Origin: Hanamia caeni
GTDB taxonomy: Bacteria; Bacteroidota; Bacteroidia; Chitinophagales; Chitinophagaceae
NCBI RefSeq assembly: GCF_003721595.1
Contig: NZ_RJJR01000007.1
Span: 173,363-237,362 of the forward strand
DNA length: 64,000 bases
Reading direction: 5' to 3'
Part shown: in pieces, positions 8,418-16,736 of the stretch
Numbering within the stretch: position 1 is the first letter of the stretch
Layout: each line of letters starts with the position of its first letter
Translations under genes and position numbers: made by a program
Notes under the pieces: generated by a model
What the model saw: only the letters and a program-made list of their open reading frames with translations
The model's database searches: none
Told to the model about the DNA's origin: nothing

Positions 8418-9398
8418 TTAAAACATAACGGCGATCAAATCATCTATTGTCATTTTATGAAAATATTTTTCAATCTCGTATTTGCTTAAGATATTCCTGA
8501 TTTGCTGTTCCTCGTGCGGAATATTTTCCAGCGCTTTTTCAATTTCAGAAATGTCTTTTTCATTAAAAAAATCTCCATAAATTTTTACTTTCTGAATCAC
8601 ACCTTTATGGACGTTCAGGTTCATCTCTATGGTGCCGCCTTCTGTCCTGGCGCCTTTTTTAAAATTATAATCCGGCGATTTTCCATAGTTCCATTCCCAT
8701 GTAGCATATTTCTCATCGCGTATCTTTTGAATGGCAGCAAGGTCTTCTTCACTGAATTCATAAGAAACACAATCCGCATAGGTAGCAATAATGTGATCCA
8801 TTATTTTGTGCGTAAACTCTTCCAGCGTAATTGGCGTTTTCAAATGCTCGCTTATGTTTGTAACCCTTTTGGGAACTGACTTTACTGCCTTATCTGAATA
8901 TTTCAATGGGTTAATTTTTAAGGCTCCGCTTACGTTTTTCATTTCAGAAGTAAACAACAAAGTGCCATGATGAAGCACTTTATTTTTAAAGATATGCTCT
9001 GCGTTTCCTGAAAATTTTTTTCCGTCGATCGTGAGATCGTTCCTGCCTTCAAATCTGGCATCTACGCCCAGGCTCTGCAACACTTCCAGTATTGGCAAAG
9101 TATATTTTTTGAAATCCACCATTTCAGAGCTGTCACCCGTTTTGGTGAACGAATAATTAAGGTTACCCATATCATGATACACCGCGCCGCCGCCGGAAAG
9201 CCGTCTCACCACTTTGATACCGTGTTCTTTTACATAATCTACGTTTATCTCCGACAAGGTATTCTGATGCTTGCCCACGATAATCGCATTATCATTCTGC
9301 CAAAGCATAAAACAATCTTCATTGATGTGTTTAAAAATATATTCGTCGGTCGCAATATTGAAATACGGGTCAACAGAACGATGGTAAATACAAAGCAT
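8418..9398 (-). CDS. lplA: Lipoate-protein ligase A
   Basis: A 326-residue cytoplasmic enzyme that attaches lipoate to the lysine of E2 and glycine-cleavage H proteins via lipoyl-AMP. The start at 9398 gives MLCIYHRSVDPYFNIATDEY, the usual beginning; an ATG five codons upstream is less likely. The signature RRLSGGGAVYHDMGNLNYSF, the 'HGTLLF' strand and the C-terminal accessory domain are all present. A lipoylated E2 is encoded at 40230-41546. A TACTTTTG box lies at 9411-9418 on the minus strand. Confidence 0.94.
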   Translation of the reverse strand: MLCIYHRSVDPYFNIATDEYIFKHINEDCFMLWQNDNAIIVGKHQNTLSEINVDYVKEHGIKVVRRLSGGGAVYHDMGNLNYSFTKTGDSSEMVDFKKYTLPILEVLQSLGVDARFEGRNDLTIDGKKFSGNAEHIFKNKVLHHGTLLFTSEMKNVSGALKINPLKYSDKAVKSVPKRVTNISEHLKTPITLEEFTHKIMDHIIATYADCVSYEFSEEDLAAIQKIRDEKYATWEWNYGKSPDYNFKKGARTEGGTIEMNLNVHKGVIQKVKIYGDFFNEKDISEIEKALENIPHEEQQIRNILSKYEIEKYFHKMTIDDLIAVMF

Positions 9399-9410
9399 TT
9401 TGGTTTTGAC

Positions 9411-9418
9411 CAAAAGTA
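9411..9418 (-). promoter_or_regulatory. Putative -7 box (TACTTTTG) for lplA
   Basis: TAnnTTTG match on the minus strand, 12 nt before the chosen lplA start, which would give a very short leader. Confidence 0.4.
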
Positions 9419-9542
9419 ATAAAGGTTAATTAAAATGTTAAGTGATTGTCAACAGTAGACAAACAAATAATTTATGTTTTCATTTTGTCCGGGACAAACC
9501 AACTACCCAATCAACCAACATAAAAAAAACAGCAAAAAATAT

Positions 9543-9573
9543 TTTGATAGCTAATAAATATTTTCTTACTTTG
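9543..9573 (+). promoter_or_regulatory. Putative promoter for the small membrane protein gene
   Basis: TTTG at 9543-9546 and TACTTTG ending at 9573 are separated by about the usual 20 nt. The -7 element is one base short of TAnnTTTG. The start codon is at 9597. Confidence 0.4.
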
Positions 9574-9596
9574 TATTTCAAAGTACTTTTAATAAA

Positions 9597-9794
9597 ATGA
9601 AATCAGAAATTATTTTAAAAAGCAAAATGAGCAAAATGCTTTCCCTTCTGACAGTGGTTTTAGGAATTGTGCTGCTTATTTATATGATTATGGTAGAAGA
9701 TGAACCCGGCGCGTTGCCGTTGTTATTAATCGTTACCGGCGTGGTATGGTTTATTATAAGCAGAAACCAAATTAAAAAGAAAGTGCAACAATGA
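9597..9794 (+). CDS. Small two-helix membrane protein
   Basis: 65 residues with two predicted membrane segments (about 14-32, LSLLTVVLGIVLLIYMIMV, and 40-54, LPLLLIVTGVVWFII), joined by a short acidic loop 'EDEPGA', and a basic C-terminal tail (RNQIKKKVQQ). Cytoplasmic ends are inferred from the positive charges. No family recognised. It lies 61 bp ahead of another membrane-protein gene on the same strand and may be co-transcribed. Confidence 0.65.
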   Translation: MKSEIILKSKMSKMLSLLTVVLGIVLLIYMIMVEDEPGALPLLLIVTGVVWFIISRNQIKKKVQQ

Positions 9795-9855
9795 TAATGT
9801 AAACTTTAAGATTGTTGGGGAGATTACTTTGAAATGAGAAAAAATTGCCACCAAA

Positions 9856-10332
9856 ATGAAAAAGATATCAATAATATTTTTCCGGGCCCTAATCGTCATT
9901 ACCGGTATTGCCGTGTTTGTTATGCTAATCAGGTTTCCGTTAACTGAGGGAAGAGCTGCACACCTGGACTTGTTCAGCATCTACTTTGACCCATTTATTC
10001 TTTATGGATACGCCGCATCCATTTCTTTTTTTATTGCACTGTATAACGGTTTCAAACTGCTTGGATATTTCGGCCAGCATCAACTTTTGTCGTCTAACGC
10101 AGTGAAGGCTTTAAAGAATATCAGGTTTTGGGCAATCTTATTTAGCATTTCAATTGCGATGGCAGGAATATTTATAGCACTGTTCCACAATAAAGAAGAT
10201 GACCCTGCGGGATTTCTCGCTATTTGCATAGTGGTTACTTTCGCCTCCGCCGTGATTGCTACTATTGCGGCAATATTTCAGAAACGTTTGCAGAGCGCAA
10301 TAGCTATGAACGCTGAAAATGACAACATTTAG
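9856..10332 (+). CDS. DUF2975 family membrane protein
   Basis: 158 residues with four predicted transmembrane helices (about 7-27, 45-68, 93-112, 122-143). The pattern 'NAVKALKNIRFWAILFSISI' after the second helix and the acidic 'NKEDDPAGFL' loop before the last helix are characteristic of DUF2975 proteins. In Firmicutes such genes often neighbour a small Cro/C1-type regulator; none is seen here. Function unknown. Confidence 0.75.
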   Translation: MKKISIIFFRALIVITGIAVFVMLIRFPLTEGRAAHLDLFSIYFDPFILYGYAASISFFIALYNGFKLLGYFGQHQLLSSNAVKALKNIRFWAILFSISIAMAGIFIALFHNKEDDPAGFLAICIVVTFASAVIATIAAIFQKRLQSAIAMNAENDNI

Positions 10333-10342
10333 TAAAGAATCT

Positions 10343-10831
10343 TTATTTGTTTATCAGCTTACTGGCTGATTTTCGGATAATGTCGTCCTGGTGTGCTGCC
10401 GATATTTTTTTCAGGCGCGCTTTGAACTGATCTGCCATCTTTAGATCATGTACAGCACTGATACCCATTTTGAGTACGCCTGAATCATTATCATTCATAA
10501 TTTTTTGCAGGACAGCATTAGCGGATGCCGGTGACAATTTTTTAGCGCCAAAGCCTGCAGCGATCCTTACCGTTGCAAATTTATTGGACGCGGCTTCGGC
10601 GAGAATGTTAGGAACTGATTTATCGTTTATGAATCCCGCGAGGTAGGCCGCTTTGGTAGCCAAATTTTCATCATCGGTTTTTATTAATTCCTGTAAAATA
10701 GGGAGGCTTGCAGGGCCAAATTTGGCAGCACCTGCAGGATAATCCAGTTCATCCTGTCTTAAAAAACTTATCAGCTCCTGGTTTAACTTATCGTTATTTG
10801 ATTGCATTTTCTTTATTTTTAAGTGATTCAA
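10343..10831 (-). CDS. HEAT-repeat protein
   Basis: 162 residues, mostly helical, with HEAT/PBS-lyase-like repeats: 'AKFGPASLPILQELIKTDDE', 'LATKAAYLAGFINDKSVPNI', 'ATVRIAAGFGAKKLSPASAN', and a basic last repeat. No signal peptide. Its ATG at 10831 overlaps the stop codon of the upstream LGFP-metalloprotease gene by 4 nt (ATGA), so the two are probably translationally coupled; a second ATG at 10807 is an alternative start. It may be an interaction partner or immunity-like factor for the protease, but this is inference from coupling only. Confidence 0.75.
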   Translation of the reverse strand: MNHLKIKKMQSNNDKLNQELISFLRQDELDYPAGAAKFGPASLPILQELIKTDDENLATKAAYLAGFINDKSVPNILAEAASNKFATVRIAAGFGAKKLSPASANAVLQKIMNDNDSGVLKMGISAVHDLKMADQFKARLKKISAAHQDDIIRKSASKLINK

Positions 10832-12090
10832 ATCGCAGTACTCAGATTACTCCCGATCATTGAACTTATTTCTGAAGAAATCAGATCCGGCGGCGGATTC
10901 GTAATATTGAAGGTGCCGTTCCCTGTCATTAGCCTATTGTTATCATCGACATGTCTTAGAGATAAAACATGCCCTAATTCATGTCCGAGTGTCCACCTTG
11001 ACGCGCTTCTTACAACTACGGCCCCTGGCCTGCCTGATGGATAAGCTGCACATCCGTTGTAGGCCGGTATCGTACTTCTCACGAAATATACAACGGCTTC
11101 GTTAGCACCTACAAAATTACGGTGACCAAAGAGCGAAACCTGTTCTGAAGTAGTGCTTCCCATAGTGCAACCACCAACATCTACGTCCTCTAAAGAAGGA
11201 AGACTAAGGTTTTCAGTTGTAACCCAGTCTACCCTTATTCCTGCTATAGCATACACTTCCTGCATTGCCGCAAATTGCTCATTGAGTGTAAAAGTAACAG
11301 GCGCTACCAGACATTTTACGTGCACCCGATATTTTTCCTTTAATACTCTGACGCCTGCTGTAGGCGACCAATAAATGCTGCCTGTTTGAAAATGAGATAT
11401 TCGTCCAACGCCACCATACACAGGCAATTCATCAGAAATAGGATATTTAAGCGTGCTCTTTTCCCACCCGATGGAAGCCCAGTAATTGCGTATGGCACCA
11501 TGTACTTCGTGCGCGCCGGTCGCCGGGCTCCAGTAAATACTGCCTCCCTGGAAGTGATTGTACCTACCTATTCCGTCCGGACACGTTGATTCATTGGTAA
11601 GCGGGTACTTCAAAAAACTTTGCTCCCATCCCAGGGCTGCATATTTATTTCTTATGTCGCCGTGCAATTCCCAGGCCCCGGTCGCCGGGCTCCAATAAAT
11701 GCTTCCTCCCTGGAAATGATTGAATCTACCTACTCCGTCAGGACATTTGCTTTCATCCGTGAGCGGGTAGCCTAGAAAACTTTTTTCCCAGCCCAATGAA
11801 GACCACCTTGAACGGATTAGGCCATGAACTTCATGAGCGGCCGTTTGCGGGTGCCAGTAAATAGAGCCATTGGCATAATGCTGGTACTTGCCTACGCCGT
11901 CCGGACAGGTATTAATTCCGGTAAGCGCAGCGCCTAACCACCCTGATGCGCCACCCAATGAATTATATTTTAATGTGATTGGATGCAAAAATTTAAAAAC
12001 ATCCGGGTCAATCCTGATGTGGTCAAGAATAGGATTGGCCTTAACTTCCGTGATTTTTTTAAGCTTTGATGTTGAGATTGATTTAGACAT
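10828..12090 (-). CDS. LGFP-repeat protein fused to a metzincin-like zinc protease
   Basis: 420 residues. From about residue 55 to 260 there are four or five LGFP repeats of ~54 residues, each with 'RSRWSSLGWEKSFLGYPLTDE', here quoted in part as SLGWEKSFLGYPLTDE, and 'FQGGSIYWSPATGA'. The C-terminal ~160 residues hold the zinc motif HELGHVLSLRH (H370, E371, H374, H380) and a following Met (388) that could be the Met-turn. LGFP repeats are best known from actinobacterial cell-wall proteins. No signal peptide is visible; the N-terminus is MSKSISTSKLKKITEVKANP. Probably a secreted or delivered protease that binds a surface polymer. Confidence 0.85.
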   Translation of the reverse strand: MSKSISTSKLKKITEVKANPILDHIRIDPDVFKFLHPITLKYNSLGGASGWLGAALTGINTCPDGVGKYQHYANGSIYWHPQTAAHEVHGLIRSRWSSLGWEKSFLGYPLTDESKCPDGVGRFNHFQGGSIYWSPATGAWELHGDIRNKYAALGWEQSFLKYPLTNESTCPDGIGRYNHFQGGSIYWSPATGAHEVHGAIRNYWASIGWEKSTLKYPISDELPVYGGVGRISHFQTGSIYWSPTAGVRVLKEKYRVHVKCLVAPVTFTLNEQFAAMQEVYAIAGIRVDWVTTENLSLPSLEDVDVGGCTMGSTTSEQVSLFGHRNFVGANEAVVYFVRSTIPAYNGCAAYPSGRPGAVVVRSASRWTLGHELGHVLSLRHVDDNNRLMTGNGTFNITNPPPDLISSEISSMIGSNLSTAI

Positions 12091-12471
12091 TTGGGGAATA
12101 TTTTGGGATGAGAAGCGTGAAGTATATTTTCCTAATTTTTAAATATAAAATTAAAATAGTATACGAATTCTTTCGAATTAGCAAGCGGGATTATTTATTG
12201 GGTAAACGGGGTATTATCAAAAGCAAATGGTGAAATTAACTTCTACTAATCAGGCACGCGCCGATTTATCCTATGCGGTGTAGCACGGAGAAGCAGAACC
12301 GGATTCTAAAATTCACGGGCAGTCCTTATTTTCTTCCCATAAAAAAAATCATTATTATACGTTGCTTTACTGGGTTTCGATTTTTAAATGAAGCCCAAAT
12401 ATCAATTGAAGGCAGATAGCCATCCGGTACATTTACGATGAATAGTTACGAAAAATAAAAATGTCTTCACA
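12091..12471. other. Non-coding interval, nothing recognised
   Basis: 381 bp between two leftward genes. It should contain the promoter of the LGFP-protease gene, but no TAnnTTTG box was found and no stem-loop, repeat or gene is convincing. Confidence 0.5.
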
Positions 12472-13515
12472 TCAAAACGCAATCTTTTTAGTTCTTGATC
12501 TCAAAAAAGCTTCTACCTCGCTGGAAGAATGAAATTTGTCGCCGAGACTAACAAAATTTTTGGCAAGAAGATCATAACGTTTTCTCATCAGCCACATAAA
12601 AACATGAAGAAAGTGAATGCCATCAAACACGATGGCATCGTTGCTCACATATTTATCAAGTGTCTTTTTAAAATACAGGGGATGTTCTGTCCAATGCATT
12701 GTTTGCTTTTCATGATGGCTTATGTGATAGCCGTCGTTCCAGCATTTCACGTTATATTTGGTATTGATGCAGGTGATACTGTTTTTATATTCATTTCCCG
12801 GATCTGAAGCATCTACGAATGAATGCTGCGCCCAGTTTCCCATCATGGCCACCAGCCTGTAAATGAACATCGGGATAATGAAAACCCATAACGTGGCTTT
12901 GAAGCTGACAAAACTCATTGCAACACAAAACAGGATAAACAAAAGCTCGCCTCGCACAGAACGGAACATCAGCTTCTTTCTTTTTCTGTAAAAAAAATAT
13001 CTTGCCAGATCATACACGCCCCTGATTAAAAATTTTCCAAAATAGATTGAAAAATCTCTTATTGAATCTCTTTGAAATGGCATAGTGCTGCTCTCATCAG
13101 CTTCCAGGTTATTTTCCGCGTGGTGCATGCCGATATGATGTGTGAAATAAGTTTCAGGAGAATGCCCGAAAAACGGAGCTACTACCCATGGCAAATAATA
13201 ATTCATAAAAGAATATTTCTTCTTAAAAAAAACGCGGTGGCTTGTGCAATGTAGCATCAAACCAAACGGGCCTTTGAAAACAAAATTATTCAGATAGGCA
13301 TAAGCAGCGGCGATAAGCCACCAAACCCAGCCATTGATAAAAGGCATATACAATAATATTCCGACAGGAATAAGCGTCAGCGAGATTTTGAGGGTCAGGT
13401 ATATAAAAGGAAGATCGCGTTCATCACGGATAAATTTTAAAAAGAATAAATCAGCGAATGTATATTTTATTGGCCGGGCAAAAACCGGATCAGTAATCGT
13501 TGTGAGGTTTTTCAT
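12472..13515 (-). CDS. Membrane fatty-acid desaturase
   Basis: 347 residues, an integral-membrane di-iron desaturase. Histidine boxes are HCTSHR, HHIGMHH (followed by AENN) and HISHH near the C-terminus, the classic three clusters that bind iron. Several hydrophobic segments surround them (about 45-80 and 185-220). It would introduce double bonds into acyl lipids in the inner membrane; regiospecificity and substrate cannot be read. Transcribed alone. Confidence 0.88.
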   Translation of the reverse strand: MKNLTTITDPVFARPIKYTFADLFFLKFIRDERDLPFIYLTLKISLTLIPVGILLYMPFINGWVWWLIAAAYAYLNNFVFKGPFGLMLHCTSHRVFFKKKYSFMNYYLPWVVAPFFGHSPETYFTHHIGMHHAENNLEADESSTMPFQRDSIRDFSIYFGKFLIRGVYDLARYFFYRKRKKLMFRSVRGELLFILFCVAMSFVSFKATLWVFIIPMFIYRLVAMMGNWAQHSFVDASDPGNEYKNSITCINTKYNVKCWNDGYHISHHEKQTMHWTEHPLYFKKTLDKYVSNDAIVFDGIHFLHVFMWLMRKRYDLLAKNFVSLGDKFHSSSEVEAFLRSRTKKIAF

Positions 13516-13987
13516 TTATTGATATTGGTTAGGTGCTCAATTTTAAGCACTGGTGTTTAAGGTTATTTAAAGAATTTTTTTCAGCGGAGCTGAACCAGTG
13601 CGAAGTTTTACCGGTAAGAATAATGTAGAAAAAACACAAGATCCGTGGAAAATCGTACAATAAAAGTATCGTGCTTCATGCGCAGGCCTAATAAAGATAG
13701 CCTTATTATTTTGTTTTTCAGGAAATAAATTTTGTGAATTTGAAGCTATTTAATTCTTAACTCTTGACTTTTCAACTTTTAACATCCGGCTTCCGGCTGG
13801 CAAAAAATGTCACAAAATACCACCAAAATTGACCTGTTTACGTATCCTCTGTTTTTCAGGCCCGCGTTACTTTTGAAATTGGATTGATAGCATCTGGCTA
13901 AGATAATGTCCGTAAAAAAATAAAAATAATTTTTTAGAAAATATTTTCTAAACTGATTTCAAAATAAGAAACGCAAAAATTAATAGT
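13516..13987. other. Divergent intergenic region with one palindrome
   Basis: 472 bp between the desaturase gene and the LytTR gene. The only structured element is the 20-bp palindrome at 13933-13952. No small gene or RNA was recognised. Confidence 0.55.
13933..13952. promoter_or_regulatory. Perfect 20-bp palindrome upstream of the LytTR gene
   Basis: TTTAGAAAAT followed directly by its reverse complement ATTTTCTAAA, ending 35 bp before the start of the LytTR-type regulator. Position and symmetry suit an operator, possibly autoregulatory; this is inferred. Confidence 0.55.
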
Positions 13988-14590
13988 ATGCAAAATCAAA
14001 TGACTGACAGGATTTGCTTTGAGCTTTCCAATAAATCGACAAATTATCTACCTGAAGATCTGATTGAGCTTATTGATAACGAACGGGCGACTGTGGCTGA
14101 ACCAGATAATAATAATGATTCACCTAATCTAGGCAGGCTGGATCATATAAAAGACCATAGTTTGATTGATGATGCAATCAAACCATTCTTAGAAAATTTT
14201 TCTTTTCAGCAACAGGCAGAAATTTTATTAGTAGCAGGCCGAAAGAAAAAGACGAGACTTATAGTAAGACGTGGCGCTACTTACTTTGCATTGAAACACT
14301 CTGATATTGCCCTTATCTATACGAGCGATAAGCTGGTGTATGTGATTGACCGCGAATCAAAAAAATACATGGCGGACAAGAGTTTGGCTGAACTTGAAAA
14401 TGAATTGGATCATTCTATATTTTTCAGAGCCAACAGGCAGTTTATTGTCAATTTTAATTTTATAAAAAGTTTTAAATCGTATCAAAAAGTGAAGCTGCTG
14501 GTGACTATGGATGTTCCGGATTTTGAAAAGCCTGTTATTATCAGTCAGCAGATATCTTCGGCCTTTAAGAAATGGATGAATGATGATTAG
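13988..14590 (+). CDS. LytTR DNA-binding domain protein
   Basis: 200 residues. The C-terminal ~100 residues form a LytTR domain: 'KTRLIVRRGATYFALKHSDI', 'ALIYTSDKLVYVIDRESKKY', 'LENELDHSIFFRANRQFIVN' and the closing 'VIISQQISSAFKKWMNDD'. The N-terminal ~85 residues are acidic and Asn-rich and do not form a receiver domain; no phosphorylatable Asp pattern is visible, so this is not a standard response regulator. No sensor kinase is adjacent. Likely a one-component or partner-controlled regulator. Confidence 0.85.
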   Translation: MQNQMTDRICFELSNKSTNYLPEDLIELIDNERATVAEPDNNNDSPNLGRLDHIKDHSLIDDAIKPFLENFSFQQQAEILLVAGRKKKTRLIVRRGATYFALKHSDIALIYTSDKLVYVIDRESKKYMADKSLAELENELDHSIFFRANRQFIVNFNFIKSFKSYQKVKLLVTMDVPDFEKPVIISQQISSAFKKWMNDD

Positions 14591-14698
14591 CTATTTGCAG
14601 ATAGTATTCTTTTCTTTAAAAAAGATAATTGAATATATGTTTTGCTAAATATGGCAACAACGAACGCGCGTAAAAGAACAAAAAACTGTTCAAAAATT

Positions 14699-15661
14699 TT
14701 ATTTAAATTTTTGGCGGTACACTAAAGGAGACACACCCGATACTTTTTTAAAAGTAGCCCGGAATGCTTTTGCATCGCTATATCCTGACTCATACATCAC
14801 TTCCTGAACGGATAGTTTATTTTCCTCTAATAATTTTTTTGCAGCTTCAATTCTTAGCTTTTGAACATATTCTTTCACCGTAAGATGAGTGGCTTTCTGA
14901 AATCTTCGCTGAAAGGTTCTCCGCCCGAGATGTACAAGGTCTGCAAGGCTATCTATATTTAATTTTTCAGTGAAAGAAGTTTCAATGTGATTTTGCGCTG
15001 CAAGTACCGCGTCATCACCATGCAGTTTACTGCCTTCAAAAATCGTAAATAAAGACTGGCTATCACGGTTGCGCTCCACTTCAAAATATTTGGATGCCCA
15101 GATAGACGTTTCCCGGTCCGTAAATTTTTCAATCAGGTACACCAGCAAGTTCCAATACGAATTAGAACCGCCACTGGTGTACAAGCCGTTGTGATCAGTA
15201 ATTATCTTTTCATCCACCAAATCTATTTCAGGAAAGCGGTGTTTGAATTCGTTGGCAGACTGCCAATGTGTTGAACATTGTTGCCCGTTCAATAAACCTG
15301 TGTCTGCCAAAATAAAAGATCCTACGCACAGGCTGGCCACTTCTGCGCCACGGCTGTGCTGATCAATAATCCAGGAAACATATTCCTTATTGAGATCAAC
15401 GTTTTGAACCATGTCGCCGCTCATGGGCGGAATAATAACCAGGTCAGTTTCATTGAATGTATCCGTTGTGGTATCCACGTGTATAGTAAACACACCGCCA
15501 TTTAATTTCATTTCCTTTTTTGATCCGACAAGCTTCACGTCGAACTTTGGCTCTTTGCCGGATTTTTTCAAAAAATTATTAACCATATCAAATAGATACC
15601 GGGTATTGCCGATTGCGGCAATAATCGCATGGTGAGTGATAAGTATCGCTACGCGTTTCAT
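14699..15661 (-). CDS. GlxA-type AraC family regulator
   Basis: 320 residues. The N-terminal ~190 form a DJ-1/PfpI-like amidotransferase domain (ITHHAIIAAIGNTRYLFD; the nucleophile-elbow segment VASLCVGSFILADTG). The C-terminal ~100 form an AraC double helix-turn-helix ending LRIEAAKKLLEENKLSVQEV and 'SGYSDAKAFRATFKKVSGVS'. Transcription activator with an unknown ligand. A CAAAATTA (TAATTTTG) box ends only 5 nt from the start codon, which would leave almost no leader. Confidence 0.92.
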   Translation of the reverse strand: MKRVAILITHHAIIAAIGNTRYLFDMVNNFLKKSGKEPKFDVKLVGSKKEMKLNGGVFTIHVDTTTDTFNETDLVIIPPMSGDMVQNVDLNKEYVSWIIDQHSRGAEVASLCVGSFILADTGLLNGQQCSTHWQSANEFKHRFPEIDLVDEKIITDHNGLYTSGGSNSYWNLLVYLIEKFTDRETSIWASKYFEVERNRDSQSLFTIFEGSKLHGDDAVLAAQNHIETSFTEKLNIDSLADLVHLGRRTFQRRFQKATHLTVKEYVQKLRIEAAKKLLEENKLSVQEVMYESGYSDAKAFRATFKKVSGVSPLVYRQKFK

Positions 15662-15665
15662 TTTG

Positions 15666-15673
15666 CAAAATTA
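15666..15673 (-). promoter_or_regulatory. Putative -7 box (TAATTTTG) for the GlxA-type gene
   Basis: TAnnTTTG match on the minus strand only 5 nt from the ATG; if used, the transcript would be leaderless or nearly so. Confidence 0.35.
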
Positions 15674-15824
15674 AGGGGATATGCTTTTGTCCGGGATCTG
15701 GTGTTCCATTTTCTACTGCTGTAATCAACGGGCATGAAAATTCTGAAATCGTACGATGAATTTTATTGCGTTCAAATTAGCAGCAGATGGAGAAATAACG
15801 CGATTTTTTATTTTGGACTAAAAC

Positions 15825-15852
15825 GTAGAGACAAGGCATGCCTTGTCTCTAC
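15825..15852. repeat. Perfect 28-bp palindrome of a REP-like family
   Basis: GTAGAGACAAGGCA is followed at once by its reverse complement. The outer eight bases GTAGAGAC/GTCTCTAC are shared with the palindrome inside the transposase gene at 57728-57770, so both look like members of one dispersed palindromic family. It lies between divergent genes; a hairpin in RNA is expected on either strand. Confidence 0.85.
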
Positions 15853-15919
15853 CCGATTCACGCGGTCTTTTGAAAATTTAATCAGCAATTTTTCGCGTTA
15901 TGAATATCATCTGTTATTC

Positions 15920-15927
15920 TAAATTTG
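15920..15927 (+). promoter_or_regulatory. Putative -7 box (TAAATTTG)
   Basis: TAnnTTTG match, 75 nt before the DHFR-like gene start at 16003. No good -33 element at the expected distance. Confidence 0.4.
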
Positions 15928-16002
15928 CAGCTTGTTAATGATTATTGCGTATCGCTTTTAATGCTAAAACGCGAAAAAAATTTATAAAAGTAAAATTTAG
16001 TC

Positions 16003-16623
16003 ATGAGTAAAATCATCTTTGATAGTGGGATATCCCTTGATGGCTTTTTCGCAGGTGATAACAGGAGCCCGGCCAACCCGATGGGCGGCGTTTCGGGGAA
16101 AATACACCAGTGGATGTTTAAACAGAAAGCATTCTGGAAACACATCAAAATGGAAGGCGGTGAAGAGTATGGTGATGATAGTAAGTTGATTGATGATGTA
16201 TTTGAAAGAACAGGTGCTTATATAATGGGAAAACGAATGTTTGAAGAGGGAGAGGTTCACTGGGCAGAGAATTTATATGAAACAGATGTTTATGTTTTAA
16301 CTCATGAAAAGAGGGAGCCCTGGGTTCAGGAGGGAACAACTACATTTTATTTTATTAATGATGGAATACATAGCGCTTTGGAAAAGGCACGACAATCGGC
16401 CAAAGGAAAAGACGTAAGAATCCAGGGAGGCGCAAATACGATTCAACAATTTTTAAATGCGGGCCTTGTTGATGAATGTATGATTCACATTGCCCCTGTT
16501 ATTTTAGGCAGTGGCATAAGGCTTTTTGACGGTATTGATAAAAACAAATACGATATCCGGATTGTAGAAGTCATACCCTCAGAACTGACAACGCATTTAC
16601 GATATCAGCTGGTTAAAAAATAA
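16003..16623 (+). CDS. Dihydrofolate reductase-like (RibD C-terminal) protein
   Basis: 206 residues with the RibD_C/DHFR-like fold: start 'SKIIFDSGISLDGFFAGDN', middle 'GAYIMGKRMFEEGEVHW', and 'DVRIQGGANTIQQFLNAGLV' plus 'DECMIHIAPVILGSGIRLFD' at the end, all conserved in this family. It is probably an NADPH-dependent reductase; many members are annotated as dihydrofolate reductase without proof. Not a biosynthetic RibD because the deaminase half is absent. Confidence 0.88.
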   Translation: MSKIIFDSGISLDGFFAGDNRSPANPMGGVSGKIHQWMFKQKAFWKHIKMEGGEEYGDDSKLIDDVFERTGAYIMGKRMFEEGEVHWAENLYETDVYVLTHEKREPWVQEGTTTFYFINDGIHSALEKARQSAKGKDVRIQGGANTIQQFLNAGLVDECMIHIAPVILGSGIRLFDGIDKNKYDIRIVEVIPSELTTHLRYQLVKK

Positions 16624-16736
16624 ATGTATTTATTTGCTCAAAGGTATTCGGCAGTTAAAAATAACTTGTTGCCAGCCGGGTAATTTTTAGAGCGACCCTG
16701 TCTGTTACCAGGAGCGAAGGCAAAAATCATTACACC

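Noticed and set aside
13988..14590. Standard LytTR response regulator
   Set aside because: The N-terminal part lacks a receiver-domain pattern.
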